This document shows, one piece after another, positions 25,152 to 33,257 of a DNA stretch of 64,000 bases; positions within the stretch are counted from its first letter, which is position 1, and the number at the start of each line of letters is the position of its first letter. The stretch is from Rhodanobacter sp. AS-Z3 (lineage in GTDB: Bacteria; Pseudomonadota; Gammaproteobacteria; Xanthomonadales; Rhodanobacteraceae), in NCBI RefSeq assembly GCF_029224025.1, contig NZ_CP119392.1, positions 109,501 to 173,500 on the forward strand, given 5' to 3'. Position numbers and translations under genes: made by a program. Below the pieces are notes generated by a model that saw only the letters and a program-made list of their open reading frames with translations, was not told where the DNA came from and made no database searches.

Positions 25152-26078
25152 TCAGAGCGACTTGAGAAAACTGTCCAGCGCCTGCTGGAACTTCACCGGC
25201 TGGTCGAGCATCACGAAGTGCCGTGAGGGCGAGACCGAGACCACTTTCGCGTTCGGCGCATCGGCCAACAGCGACTGGTAGTAAGCGGTCTTCTGCACTT
25301 CACTCATGACCATCGGCGGCGTGCTGAAATCCGGCGCGTTATAGGGCGAAATTTCGAGGATCGGCACGTTGGCGTTCTTCAAGCCGGTACGACCATCGAA
25401 TACCAGATCCTCTGCCATGTACCGGGCGCTGGCCTTGATGTCGCTGCGCGCATTCATCGGCGCGTATTGCGCGGCCAGCTTCGGATCAATCACGCCGATC
25501 TTCTGCATGTAGGCCAGCGACTGTGCCTGGAACTGCGGCTGAGTCGCCGCGCCCATCTGCTGCTGCATCTGCGCAGCCATGGCCTGGCGCTGTTCCGCAC
25601 TGGCGCGCTCCATGCCCGGGAAGATCGGCAAGCCATCCACCGCAACCACACCAGAAATCAACTCGGGATGTTCGCCGGCAAAGCGCAGCGCCAGCGTGCC
25701 ACCCAGGCTGTGGCCGACTAGTACCGGCTTGTCGATCTTGTCCTGCTTGATCAGCTGCAGCAGGGACTCATCGGCGCGATCAAACAAATTGCCGCCATCG
25801 GCGGGTGCCGGCTTGCCATCGAACCCGGCCAACGTCACCGCATACACCACGTGGTCTTTTTGCAGGCGATCGATCGTTTGCTGCCAGACCCACGGACCAC
25901 CTTGCAACCCGGGAATGAGAATGACCGCGCTACCGTGATTACCGTGGCGCTGCACGCTGAGCGTGCCCGCCTGCTCCGTGGCCACAGCAGGCTGTGCCAG
26001 TAGCCCGCCTGCGGCCAACAGCAGCAGCGGAAGCAACCGACGAAAACTTGGACGGACCGACAAACTTGGCATGAACAT
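25152..26078 (-). CDS. Secreted alpha/beta hydrolase
   Basis: 308 residues. Signal peptide (RRLLPLLLLAAGGLLAQPAVA, cleaved after AVA), then an alpha/beta hydrolase: ILIPGLQGGPWVW oxyanion loop, GHSLGGTLAL nucleophile, and a terminal VSVSPSRHFVMLDQP segment with the catalytic His. The acid probably lies in the NVPILEISPYN strand region. I took the Met at 26078, preceded by GGAG at 6 bases, instead of an earlier in-frame Met. A perfect 18-bp palindrome stands 24 bases upstream. The gene lies just before the divergent fimbrial operon. Confidence 0.82.
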   Translation of the reverse strand: MFMPSLSVRPSFRRLLPLLLLAAGGLLAQPAVATEQAGTLSVQRHGNHGSAVILIPGLQGGPWVWQQTIDRLQKDHVVYAVTLAGFDGKPAPADGGNLFDRADESLLQLIKQDKIDKPVLVGHSLGGTLALRFAGEHPELISGVVAVDGLPIFPGMERASAEQRQAMAAQMQQQMGAATQPQFQAQSLAYMQKIGVIDPKLAAQYAPMNARSDIKASARYMAEDLVFDGRTGLKNANVPILEISPYNAPDFSTPPMVMSEVQKTAYYQSLLADAPNAKVVSVSPSRHFVMLDQPVKFQQALDSFLKSL

Positions 26079-26101
26079 GACGAGCTCCGAATGGGATGAG
26101 G

Positions 26102-26119
26102 TGTCAAGCACGCTTGACA
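26102..26119. promoter_or_regulatory. Perfect 18-bp palindrome upstream of secreted hydrolase gene
   Basis: TGTCAAGC-AC-GCTTGACA, located 24 bases before the hydrolase start codon, is typical in size and symmetry for a TetR- or LysR-type operator. It also supplies TTGACA on both strands. No cognate regulator gene adjoins it. Confidence 0.45.
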
Positions 26120-26527
26120 AGCGCATCCTATTTCCAGGGCTCGACCTAAGTCAAGCGAACTTTACATATATTCAGAAAGTAACTGAGGTGAAAAGCCACA
26201 CAAGCCTGAATTCATGGAACTATGTGACGCAAAATGTCCGCCCCGTGACATAATTTGTAAGGCAAGCCTGACAACCAACTGTCAAAACTCCGTCTCGCGA
26301 CGGAAAACCCGCACCACACCGCCATTGTCTGGGAAACCTGCTCCACTGGCATTTGTGGCACGGCGGTTGCTGTGAATCTTGCGAACCACACTGGAGCACG
26401 TGGTTTTTACCTGATCCGGGTGGATCAGGTTCACCGAACCACCGGTTCACGCCGATGCATTGCTGCTAGCGCCAAGCGATGCCCCAGTGCCGGACTGCCT
26501 TTATTCACCATGAGGATGTATCAATCC
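26120..26527 (+). promoter_or_regulatory. Fimbrial operon promoter and structured leader
   Basis: About 400 bases without a gene between the hydrolase and pilin genes. The left part (to about 26260) is AT-richer than its surroundings and has promoter-like stretches such as CATAAT at 26249. The right part folds into three consecutive hairpins: 26409-26430 (9-bp perfect stem, GGGT loop), 26435-26447 (5-bp) and 26457-26482 (8 bp with one G-U pair). They would lie in the leader of the pilin mRNA. CCGTC/GACGG at 26291-26304 is a smaller one. Confidence 0.5.
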
Positions 26528-27064
26528 ATGAACAAGTCCCTGCTCGCGACCGCGCTGGTCGCCGTCATCGCCGCTACCGCGTTCGCGCCGAGCGCCCACG
26601 CTGCCAATAGCGGCACCATCAATTTCAGCGGCAAGGTGCTCGCCGATACGTGCGTCGTCAACGTCAACGGCAATACGACCAGCACGGTCACCCTGCCCAC
26701 CGTCATGACGGGCGCGTTCACCGGCGCGGGTACCGTGGCTGGCACCACGCCGTTCACGATCGCGCTGACTGGCTGTGACAACAATGCCACGGCGGCGAAC
26801 ATGGCCTTCACCGCAGGCACCAACGTGGACAGCACCACCGGCAACCTGAAGAACGCCACCAGCGGCGGTGCGAATGTGCAGATCCAGTTGCTCAACAGCA
26901 GCAATGCCGCGATCAACACTTCGACCAACACGAATGCGCCGACCATCAGCATCAGCGGCGGCGCTGGTTCGACCGCGTTGAAGGCGCAGTACATCGCGAC
27001 CGCAGCTGCCACCTCGGCGGGCCTGGTCACGTCGTCCGTCGGCTTCACGCTGACCTATCTGTAA
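26528..27064 (+). CDS. Major fimbrial subunit (type 1 pilin family)
   Basis: 178 residues. A Sec signal ends in PSAHA, the mature protein begins ANSGTINFSGKVLADTCVV with the donor strand and first Cys of chaperone-usher pilins, the second Cys is in IALTGC, and the end SVGFTLTYL has the penultimate Tyr of the family. The body is rich in Thr, Asn, Ala and Gly. The Met at 26528 has GAGG 11 bases upstream; Met at 26513 is in frame but would give a poorer signal. Single secreted subunit followed by chaperone, usher and tip adhesin. Confidence 0.9.
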   Translation: MNKSLLATALVAVIAATAFAPSAHAANSGTINFSGKVLADTCVVNVNGNTTSTVTLPTVMTGAFTGAGTVAGTTPFTIALTGCDNNATAANMAFTAGTNVDSTTGNLKNATSGGANVQIQLLNSSNAAINTSTNTNAPTISISGGAGSTALKAQYIATAAATSAGLVTSSVGFTLTYL

Positions 27065-27074
27065 GCAATAGCGC

Positions 27075-27104
27075 CACCGCTGCAGCTTCCCGGCTGCAGC
27101 GGTG
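27075..27104 (+). terminator. Intercistronic attenuator-like hairpin after pilin gene
   Basis: A perfect 12-bp stem, CACCGCTGCAGC / GCTGCAGCGGTG, with a 6-base loop, 11 bases after the pilin stop and 49 before the chaperone start. No T-run follows, so it probably lets partial read-through and protects the pilin mRNA, giving the excess of pilin over chaperone and usher usual in such operons. Confidence 0.65.
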
Positions 27105-27152
27105 CTCGTGTCGACCACCACGGTTGCCTGATTGTCCGGACGGAATACCTCG

Positions 27153-27896
27153 ATGAAAAGCCTGCTCTGCGCCATGGGCGCAGCCTTGATCGTGCTTTCC
27201 ACCTTCGTTGGTAGCTCCCATGCCAGTGTCGTGATTGCCGGCACGCGAGTGGTCTTTCCTGCAGCGAACGGCGAGGTCACCGTACGCCTGAACAATCAGG
27301 GCAACGCACCGGCGCTGGTCGAGGCGTGGATCGACAGTGGCAATCCGGATTCCACCCCGGACACCTCGCACGTGCCCTTCCTGGTCACGCCACCACTGGC
27401 GCGCATGAATCCGGGCAATGGGCAGAGTCTGCGCATCGTCTACACCGGTCAGTCGCTGCCGAGCGATCGCGAGTCGCTGTTCTGGCTCAACGTATTGGAA
27501 ATCCCGCCCAAGCCGGTGACCAAACCGGGCGAGGAACAAAACACCTTGCAGTTCGCCGTGCGCTCACGGCTGAAGCTATTCTTTCGTCCCGCCGGCCTGG
27601 CCAGCGATGCGGCGCATGCCGCCGAACAGATCACCTGGTCGGTGGTTGCCGATGGCGCAGGTTATGCGCTGGAAGCGCGCAACCCGACGCCGTACCACAT
27701 CACCATCAGCCAACTGTCGCTCAATGTCGACAAGGTCGCCTACGCGCTGGGTAGCGGCATGGTCGCGCCGAGGTCGTCACTACGCATGCCGATCAAGAAC
27801 CTCGGTCACGCGCCCGCAGCAGGCACGCCGATCGCATTCACCACGATCGATGATTTCGGTGCTGTCAAGGTCCATGAGGGCAACGTCGCGCCGTGA
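27153..27896 (+). CDS. Periplasmic fimbrial chaperone (PapD/FimC family)
   Basis: 247 residues. Signal peptide ends SSHA. The PapD-like N-domain starts SVVIAGTRVVFPAANGEVTVRLNNQG, PLARMNPGNGQSLRIVYT carries the conserved Arg-strand region, and SLFWLNVLEIPP is the family signature; LQFAVRSRLKLFFRP is the domain boundary that holds the Lys/Arg contact for subunit C-termini. The second Ig domain is short. Ends by overlapping the usher start (GTGA). Confidence 0.93.
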   Translation: MKSLLCAMGAALIVLSTFVGSSHASVVIAGTRVVFPAANGEVTVRLNNQGNAPALVEAWIDSGNPDSTPDTSHVPFLVTPPLARMNPGNGQSLRIVYTGQSLPSDRESLFWLNVLEIPPKPVTKPGEEQNTLQFAVRSRLKLFFRPAGLASDAAHAAEQITWSVVADGAGYALEARNPTPYHITISQLSLNVDKVAYALGSGMVAPRSSLRMPIKNLGHAPAAGTPIAFTTIDDFGAVKVHEGNVAP

Positions 27897-30697
27897 GTTC
27901 GGCACTCGCCAAGTCGGGCCGGCACAGCGAGGGCACGCCCTCGTTTTGCCGACACTTGCCGGCGGCACTGCTGGCACTGGCATTGGTCAGTTGGGGTGGA
28001 CATGCGCGCGCTGCCGAGGTGGCTGACGCCGGACCGGTAGCCGCCACCGCGACGCCAGCGGATGCTGCGACCGACGCAACTTTCGATCGCAGCATGCTTT
28101 CCGGCGCGGGACAGAACACCACGGATCTGTCGCGTTTCGAGCGCGGCGACTTTGTGCTGCCGGGCAACTACAGCGTCGACATCTACCTCAATAACGTTTC
28201 GGCAGGCCGCAGCGAGATCCGTCTTGCGACGCCATCGGCAGATGTCAGCGCCACACCGTGCACGACGCGCGCACTGCTCGACACGCTGGGGCTGCACCCC
28301 ACCGAACTCTCCACGCAGATCATCGCTGAGCTGGCGGATGCCCATGCCTGCGTCGATATCGGCAGTGTCATTCCCGGCGCCCATATCACTTTCGACGTGG
28401 GCAATCTGCGCCTGGATGTCAGCGTGCCGCAGGCTTACATGGGGCTGCAGGCGCGCGGTTACGTCGATCCGAAATACTGGGATTCCGGCGTGAATGCCGG
28501 CCTGCTCAACTACAACTTCAACAGCTACCGCACCAGCAGCGCCGGCATTTCGCAAACCTCGTCGTACCTGGGCGTGAATGCCGGGCTCAACCTGGGACGC
28601 TGGCATCTGCGTCACAACGCGTCGTTGACCTGGCAGTCGGCCGTGGGCAATACGCGCTCCACCCACCACTGGCAAGGCATTTCCACTTACGCGCAGCGTG
28701 ATTTGCCCGCCTTGCATGCGCAGCTGACCCTTGGCGATTCGTTCACCAGCGGCGAAATGTTCGACAGCTTCGGCCTGCGCGGCGTGCAACTGGCCACCGA
28801 CGACCGCATGCTGCCGCAATCGTTGCGTGGCTATGCTCCCACCGTGCGCGGCGTTGCCGACGGCAATGCCAAAGTCACCGTGCGCCAGAACGGCATGATG
28901 ATTTACCAGACCACGGTGGCGCCCGGGCCGTTCACCATCGACGATTTGTATGCGACGGGCTATGGCGGCGATCTGGATGTCAGCGTTTCCGAAGCCAACG
29001 GCCGGGTGCACACGTTCTCGGTGCCGTATGCCTCGGTGCCGCAATTGCTGCGTCCCGGTGTGACACGCTTCAGTGTGGCCGCCGGCCAGCTGCGCAATCG
29101 GGCAATCCTGACCAAGCCCGGCGTCGTGCAGGCCACGATGCAGCGCGGCTTCAACAACCTGCTCACCGGATATGCCGGTGTCGAAGCTTCGCCGGGTTAC
29201 GGCGCGCTGCTGCTGGGCAGCGCACTGAATACCCGCCACGGCGCGTTTGCCATGGACGTGAGCGCCGCGCGAACGCAAATTCCAGGCCTCGACACGATGT
29301 CCGGCCAAAGCCTGCGACTGAGCTACAGCAAGACCATGGTGCAGACCGGCACCTCGCTCACCGTTGCCGCCTACCGCTATTCGACCGACGGCTATCTCAC
29401 GCTCGACGAAGCGGTGCGAGCACGCGACTATTCGCGCCGCGGCCTGCCGGTGTTTGCCAGCGGCAGCACGACACCGATCGTGATTAACGGCGTGCCCGTC
29501 TCCGGCTTGCTGACTCCCGCGCAGCAGGCCGCCCTTGCCGGCATCGACCTGAACAATTTACTGGTGCCCGCCGGCGTCGATCGCCAGCGCAACAACTTCT
29601 CGATCAGCCTGAACCAGCAATTGGGTGAACGCGGCGGCTCCTTGTATGTCAACGGCTCGGCGCGTGACTACTGGAACCGCAGCGGTGCCGACACCCAATT
29701 CCAGCTCGGCTACAACAACTCGATCGGGCCGGTGAGCTACAACCTCTCGGCCAGCCGCGAACGCGACCTGTTCGGACGCAGCGACAACCGCTACATGGCC
29801 AACGTGACGATTCCGCTGGGCAGCAGTTCGCATGCGCCACTGTTCACGGCCGGACTCAGCCGCAGCAGCTCGGGCAACACCCAGCAGCAGGCTACCTTGG
29901 GTGGTACGGCTGGCGATGACAACCGTTTCAGCTACGGTGCCACCGCCACGCATGATGGCGGCGACAACAACAGCAACAGCTCCGTGGGCAGTACCGCCAG
30001 CGTCAACGGCGGTTATCACGGTGCACACATACAGCTCAATGCGGGTTTCGGTGTTGGCGACGGCTATTCGCAGGCATCACTCAATGTTGCCGGCGGCATC
30101 GTTGCCCACCCGGGTGGCATCACCTTTGGCCAGCCGCTGGGCGACACCGTGGCAATCGTCGAAGCACCTGACGCCAACGGCGCGCGCATTGGCAACGCGG
30201 CCGGCGTACGGATCGGACCCTCCGGCTATGCCCTGGTGCCCTATCTCACGCCATACGTGCTCGATACGGTGACCATCGACCCCAGCGGCCTGCCGCTGGA
30301 CGTTCAGCTCGACAACACCAGCACACAGCTGGCGCCACGTGCCGGCGCCGTGGTGATGGTTAAATTCAAGAGTGAAAGCGGGCGCTTTCTGTTGTTCCAG
30401 GCGCAACTTGAGAATGGCAAGACGCTGCCGTTCGGCGCGGAAGTGACTGACGAGCAGAACCACACCGTCGGCGTCGTCGGACAAGTCGGCCAGATCATGG
30501 TGCGTGTACCCCATGAAAGTGGTCAGCTGAAGGTGCAATGGGAATCCATCGCAGGAAGCGTCGATCGTTGCGTATTCGATTACCGCGCACCCGCCAAGGC
30601 GGCGAGCGACCCTGCCAGCCGCTATGCAGCGCAGCACGTAGTTTGCCGCAAGGCCGAAATAAATGAAGCCGCCGAGGAACACAAGCATGGGCAGTAA
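27893..30697 (+). CDS. Outer membrane usher protein (FimD/PapC family)
   Basis: 934 residues from GTG at 27893, overlapping the chaperone stop. After a signal-like segment (about 20-42) there is an Ala-rich linker, the N-terminal chaperone-binding domain (FERGDFVLPGNYSVDIYLN), the 24-strand barrel with a plug-type region (PTVRGVADGNAKVTVRQNG, YQTTVAPGPFTIDDLYATGYGGDLDVSVSEANG) and C-terminal domains (PLGDTVAIVEAPDANGARIGN, RAPAKAASDP, one disulfide Cys pair at the end). Length is above the usual 830-860 through the N-terminal extension. Exports and anchors pilin. Confidence 0.93.
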   Translation: MSSALAKSGRHSEGTPSFCRHLPAALLALALVSWGGHARAAEVADAGPVAATATPADAATDATFDRSMLSGAGQNTTDLSRFERGDFVLPGNYSVDIYLNNVSAGRSEIRLATPSADVSATPCTTRALLDTLGLHPTELSTQIIAELADAHACVDIGSVIPGAHITFDVGNLRLDVSVPQAYMGLQARGYVDPKYWDSGVNAGLLNYNFNSYRTSSAGISQTSSYLGVNAGLNLGRWHLRHNASLTWQSAVGNTRSTHHWQGISTYAQRDLPALHAQLTLGDSFTSGEMFDSFGLRGVQLATDDRMLPQSLRGYAPTVRGVADGNAKVTVRQNGMMIYQTTVAPGPFTIDDLYATGYGGDLDVSVSEANGRVHTFSVPYASVPQLLRPGVTRFSVAAGQLRNRAILTKPGVVQATMQRGFNNLLTGYAGVEASPGYGALLLGSALNTRHGAFAMDVSAARTQIPGLDTMSGQSLRLSYSKTMVQTGTSLTVAAYRYSTDGYLTLDEAVRARDYSRRGLPVFASGSTTPIVINGVPVSGLLTPAQQAALAGIDLNNLLVPAGVDRQRNNFSISLNQQLGERGGSLYVNGSARDYWNRSGADTQFQLGYNNSIGPVSYNLSASRERDLFGRSDNRYMANVTIPLGSSSHAPLFTAGLSRSSSGNTQQQATLGGTAGDDNRFSYGATATHDGGDNNSNSSVGSTASVNGGYHGAHIQLNAGFGVGDGYSQASLNVAGGIVAHPGGITFGQPLGDTVAIVEAPDANGARIGNAAGVRIGPSGYALVPYLTPYVLDTVTIDPSGLPLDVQLDNTSTQLAPRAGAVVMVKFKSESGRFLLFQAQLENGKTLPFGAEVTDEQNHTVGVVGQVGQIMVRVPHESGQLKVQWESIAGSVDRCVFDYRAPAKAASDPASRYAAQHVVCRKAEINEAAEEHKHGQ

Positions 30698-31682
30698 GCG
30701 CGCGCGGCCATCGGGTTTCGCATCCATCATCCGGCAGCTGGGTCGAGTTATCGGAGTGCTCGTGGGCCTCGCGATGCTGGCCGTGATTCCCGGGCTGGCA
30801 CGGGCCGGCTGCAGCTTCAACGGGGGCAACACGCAAGGCACCTATCTGGTGTCCGTGCCCACCACCCTCGTCAACGATCCGAGCATTCCCGTCGGCAGCG
30901 TGCTTTACACCTCGAGCGCCACGGCGGTCAGCCAGGCGGTCAACTTTACCTGCAAGAACTCGGGCAATGGCTGGGGCCTGCTTGGCAGTTCCGGCGCCAC
31001 GCTGCCGAGCGGGGTGAACCTTTTCCCCACCGGAACGACAGGCGTCGGTTACCGGGTATCGCAAAAGGGCGACTACATCTATGCCTACCCCTACTTCAGC
31101 CTGGATAGCGGTGCTAGCTGGGTGGAAAATGATGCGGTCACGATCGAACTGGTGAAAACCGGAACAATCACTGATGGCAGCGCGCTGCAAGGTGCGTTGT
31201 CGCAGTTCAAGGCGGGCACGTCGAGCAACTACATCATCGACGCGGTGATCAATCTCGCCAACCGGCTGACCTTCACGGCGCCGGCCTGTCAGGTCAGCAC
31301 CAGCAACATCAACGTGACCTTGCCCACGGTCACCGGCCAGGCATTCAGCGGCGTGGGCTCGGTCACGGGCACGACGCCGTTCCAGATCGGGCTGATCTGC
31401 TCCAAGGGAGCCATCGTGCGGGTGACTCTGGATACCGCGACGCCGGTGGCCGGCAAGCCTGGCGTCATTGCGCCGTCAAGCGGAGGCAGCAGCGGCGTTG
31501 GCGTGCAGGTGCTGGATTCCTCCGGCACGACGCCAGTGAGTTTTGGCGTTGCCAAGACGATCGGCGCCACACCCAATGGGGCGCTGTCGGTGAGCTATTT
31601 CGCCCGCTATTACCAGACTGGAGCGACCGTGGGCACAGGCCTGCTGGGCGCCACCGCCACTTTTACGCTGTCGTACCAGTAA
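30687..31682 (+). CDS. Fimbrial tip adhesin (two-domain)
   Basis: 331 residues. Signal-anchor helix (about 20-38) ending LARAG, an N-terminal Cys-containing domain (CSFNGGNTQGTY to about 195) unlike the pilin, then a pilin domain (from about FTAPACQVSTSNINVTLPTV) whose GTTPFQIGLIC block matches the major subunit's GTTPFTIALTGC. The end TFTLSYQ has the penultimate Tyr. This FimH-like layout makes it the probable receptor-binding tip; the ligand is unknown. ATG at 30687 has GAGGAA at 7 bases and overlaps the usher end; an ATG at 30663 is also in frame. Confidence 0.85.
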   Translation: MGSKRARPSGFASIIRQLGRVIGVLVGLAMLAVIPGLARAGCSFNGGNTQGTYLVSVPTTLVNDPSIPVGSVLYTSSATAVSQAVNFTCKNSGNGWGLLGSSGATLPSGVNLFPTGTTGVGYRVSQKGDYIYAYPYFSLDSGASWVENDAVTIELVKTGTITDGSALQGALSQFKAGTSSNYIIDAVINLANRLTFTAPACQVSTSNINVTLPTVTGQAFSGVGSVTGTTPFQIGLICSKGAIVRVTLDTATPVAGKPGVIAPSSGGSSGVGVQVLDSSGTTPVSFGVAKTIGATPNGALSVSYFARYYQTGATVGTGLLGATATFTLSYQ

Positions 31683-31687
31683 GTTCG

Positions 31688-31714
31688 GCAGCCTTCCATC
31701 TGCTGGCAGGCTGC
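31688..31714 (+). terminator. Terminator-like hairpin after the fimbrial operon
   Basis: GCAGCCT / AGGCTGC, 7-bp stem with a 13-base loop, 6 bases after the adhesin stop. No strong T-run. Confidence 0.4.
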
Positions 31715-31799
31715 ATCAGGCGCATCCTGTCTGCGTGGCATTGAAAATACCTGCCAGCGGACCGACGCGATGACGCGTTGGTCCCACCAACCTGATCAG

Positions 31800-32159
31800 T
31801 CAGTCGTAGGTCTGCACGATGACTTTCGCCGCCGCGTTGCCGGCTGCGGCTGGACCAGCGTAACTGGCGAAATAGGCCAACAGCGGGTCATGAACAAGAT
31901 TGGCCGCAACCACACTCGCCACGGTGCGGGAATAAGACCGCCCCGAATCAGTGGCCGTGCCACCGCAGCTCTGGCGTTCGACAGTCGCCGTGGCCGCCGC
32001 ATGGATGGCGGCGGCAGCCGAACCCGCTTCCGTCGTGCAGGTGGACTCGAGAACCGCACCGGAGAACGCAATACGACCCGTCGCAGCATGCGCAGACGGC
32101 ATGCCGATGCATGCGCACACTGCGCAGCCGATCAACCATTTGCAAAGCGATCCAGCCAT
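31800..32159 (-). CDS. Short pilin-like secreted protein, opposite strand
   Basis: 119 residues. Signal peptide ends PSAHA (same ending as the major pilin), the mature part begins ATGRIAFSGAVLESTC like the pilin's donor strand and first Cys, a second Cys follows at SCGGTA, and the end VIVQTYD has a penultimate Tyr-like residue. Shorter than typical subunits (about 95 mature residues). Convergent to the operon, so separately expressed. It could be a minor pilin or a terminator subunit; the reverse orientation is unusual. Confidence 0.7.
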   Translation of the reverse strand: MAGSLCKWLIGCAVCACIGMPSAHAATGRIAFSGAVLESTCTTEAGSAAAAIHAAATATVERQSCGGTATDSGRSYSRTVASVVAANLVHDPLLAYFASYAGPAAAGNAAAKVIVQTYD

Positions 32160-32417
32160 ACCGTCACCCCATCAGGCGGGGCTCCGCCACTGCGAAGCCT
32201 CAAAAGGGCTGTCGGCACGTAATGCGGGGGCTTGATGGGCCGAGAGAAACCCACGCGCCGGAATGCGACGGCGGTCACACTATCGGGCAACATCGCGCAG
32301 GCCAGTGGCCAAATTTCCGAATGCCTTGGCCACATAAGGCATGGGCACGCGACAACCGAAAGCCGTCGAAACAGCTCGCGGGCCTGGAATGCATCGGCCA
32401 CTGGTGGCCGAACTTGA
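32160..32417. other. Intergenic stretch, no gene seen
   Basis: GC-rich, with several short inverted repeats (GGCGGGGCTCCGCC near 32176; TGGG...CCCA near 32237). It resembles degenerate dispersed intergenic repeats of this group, but no open frame or known RNA motif is supported. Confidence 0.3.
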
Positions 32418-33164
32418 TCAGCGGGACGAAATGTACTTCTCGCGCCGAATCTGTTTCACCGGCAAGCCAAACTCCTGCAGCGCGGCAAAGGCGGCGTCGA
32501 CCATGTTCGGATTGCCGCACAGATAGGCGATGTCGCGCTCGGCCTGCGGGCCAAGTTCGGCCAGCACGTGTTGCACATGGCCGCTGCGATCGGTGGAACG
32601 CGGCACGGCGCGGGCATCGCGGCTGAGGCAGCCGTGGAACAGGAAGCCGGGGTGCGTTTGTGCGAAGGCTTCGAATTCCTCGCCATAGAGCAACTCGGTT
32701 TCGTTGCGTGCGCCATAAAGCAGGACGACCTCGCGCCCACCCTTGGCCAGTAGCTTTTCGATCTGCGGCAACATCGCTCGATACGGGGTCACTCCGGTGC
32801 CCGTGGCCAGCAACAGGTAGCGCGGATGCGTATCAGCCTCCTGCAGGCAGAAACGGCCATAGGGACCACTGGCGTCGATCACGCCGCCATGGCCCAGTTC
32901 GCCGAGAACTTTCGTCGCGGCGCCACCTTCCACATAGCTCACCGCAATCTCGACCTGCTGCACCGGGGAAGCCCCGTCACCGACGGTACCCACCGAATAG
33001 CTGCGCTTGGTCGCGGTACCGTCGTCGTAGTGGAAATGCACCTGCAGGAACTGACCGGGCTGGAAGCTCAGCGGCAGGCCGTCAACGCGCTCGAACACCA
33101 GATGGCGCACGGTAGGCGCCAACATGTGGCTGTCGACGAGACGGAGCTGGAATTGATCGGCCAT
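32418..33164 (-). CDS. fpr: Ferredoxin-NADP+ reductase
   Basis: 248 residues, typical bacterial subclass I/II Fpr. Reduces or oxidises ferredoxin/flavodoxin with NADP(H). FAD-binding RSYSVGTV, isoalloxazine contact region SGPYGRF, NADP-binding LLATGTGVTPYRAML, and GNPNMVDAAF near the C-terminus. The C-terminal end KYISSR carries the aromatic Tyr of bacterial Fpr tails. Start chosen at MADQFQL by family length; a more upstream Met is in frame. Confidence 0.9.
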   Translation of the reverse strand: MADQFQLRLVDSHMLAPTVRHLVFERVDGLPLSFQPGQFLQVHFHYDDGTATKRSYSVGTVGDGASPVQQVEIAVSYVEGGAATKVLGELGHGGVIDASGPYGRFCLQEADTHPRYLLLATGTGVTPYRAMLPQIEKLLAKGGREVVLLYGARNETELLYGEEFEAFAQTHPGFLFHGCLSRDARAVPRSTDRSGHVQHVLAELGPQAERDIAYLCGNPNMVDAAFAALQEFGLPVKQIRREKYISSR

Positions 33165-33225
33165 GAGCGGTTTCCGGAAACAGTGTGTGCGGCCCGGCAC
33201 GGTCGGGTGGCGGGACATAGCCCGC

Positions 33226-33231
33226 TATAAT
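33226..33231 (+). promoter_or_regulatory. TATAAT -10 box of yadGH-like operon
   Basis: A perfect TATAAT 26 bases before the ATPase start, followed at once by the perfect palindrome AGGGTTAACCCT (33233-33244), which would cover the transcription start and could be an operator. No strong -35 seen. Confidence 0.5.
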
Positions 33232-33257
33232 AAGGGTTAACCCTCTCGGTGCAGCCC

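Noticed and set aside
26260..26527. c-di-GMP riboswitch in the fimbrial leader
   Set aside because: Hairpins are present, but I cannot find the conserved core bases of the known class I aptamer.
32160..32340. Riboswitch or small RNA between the pilin-like gene and fpr
   Set aside because: Only short GC-rich inverted repeats are seen, with no recognisable conserved core.
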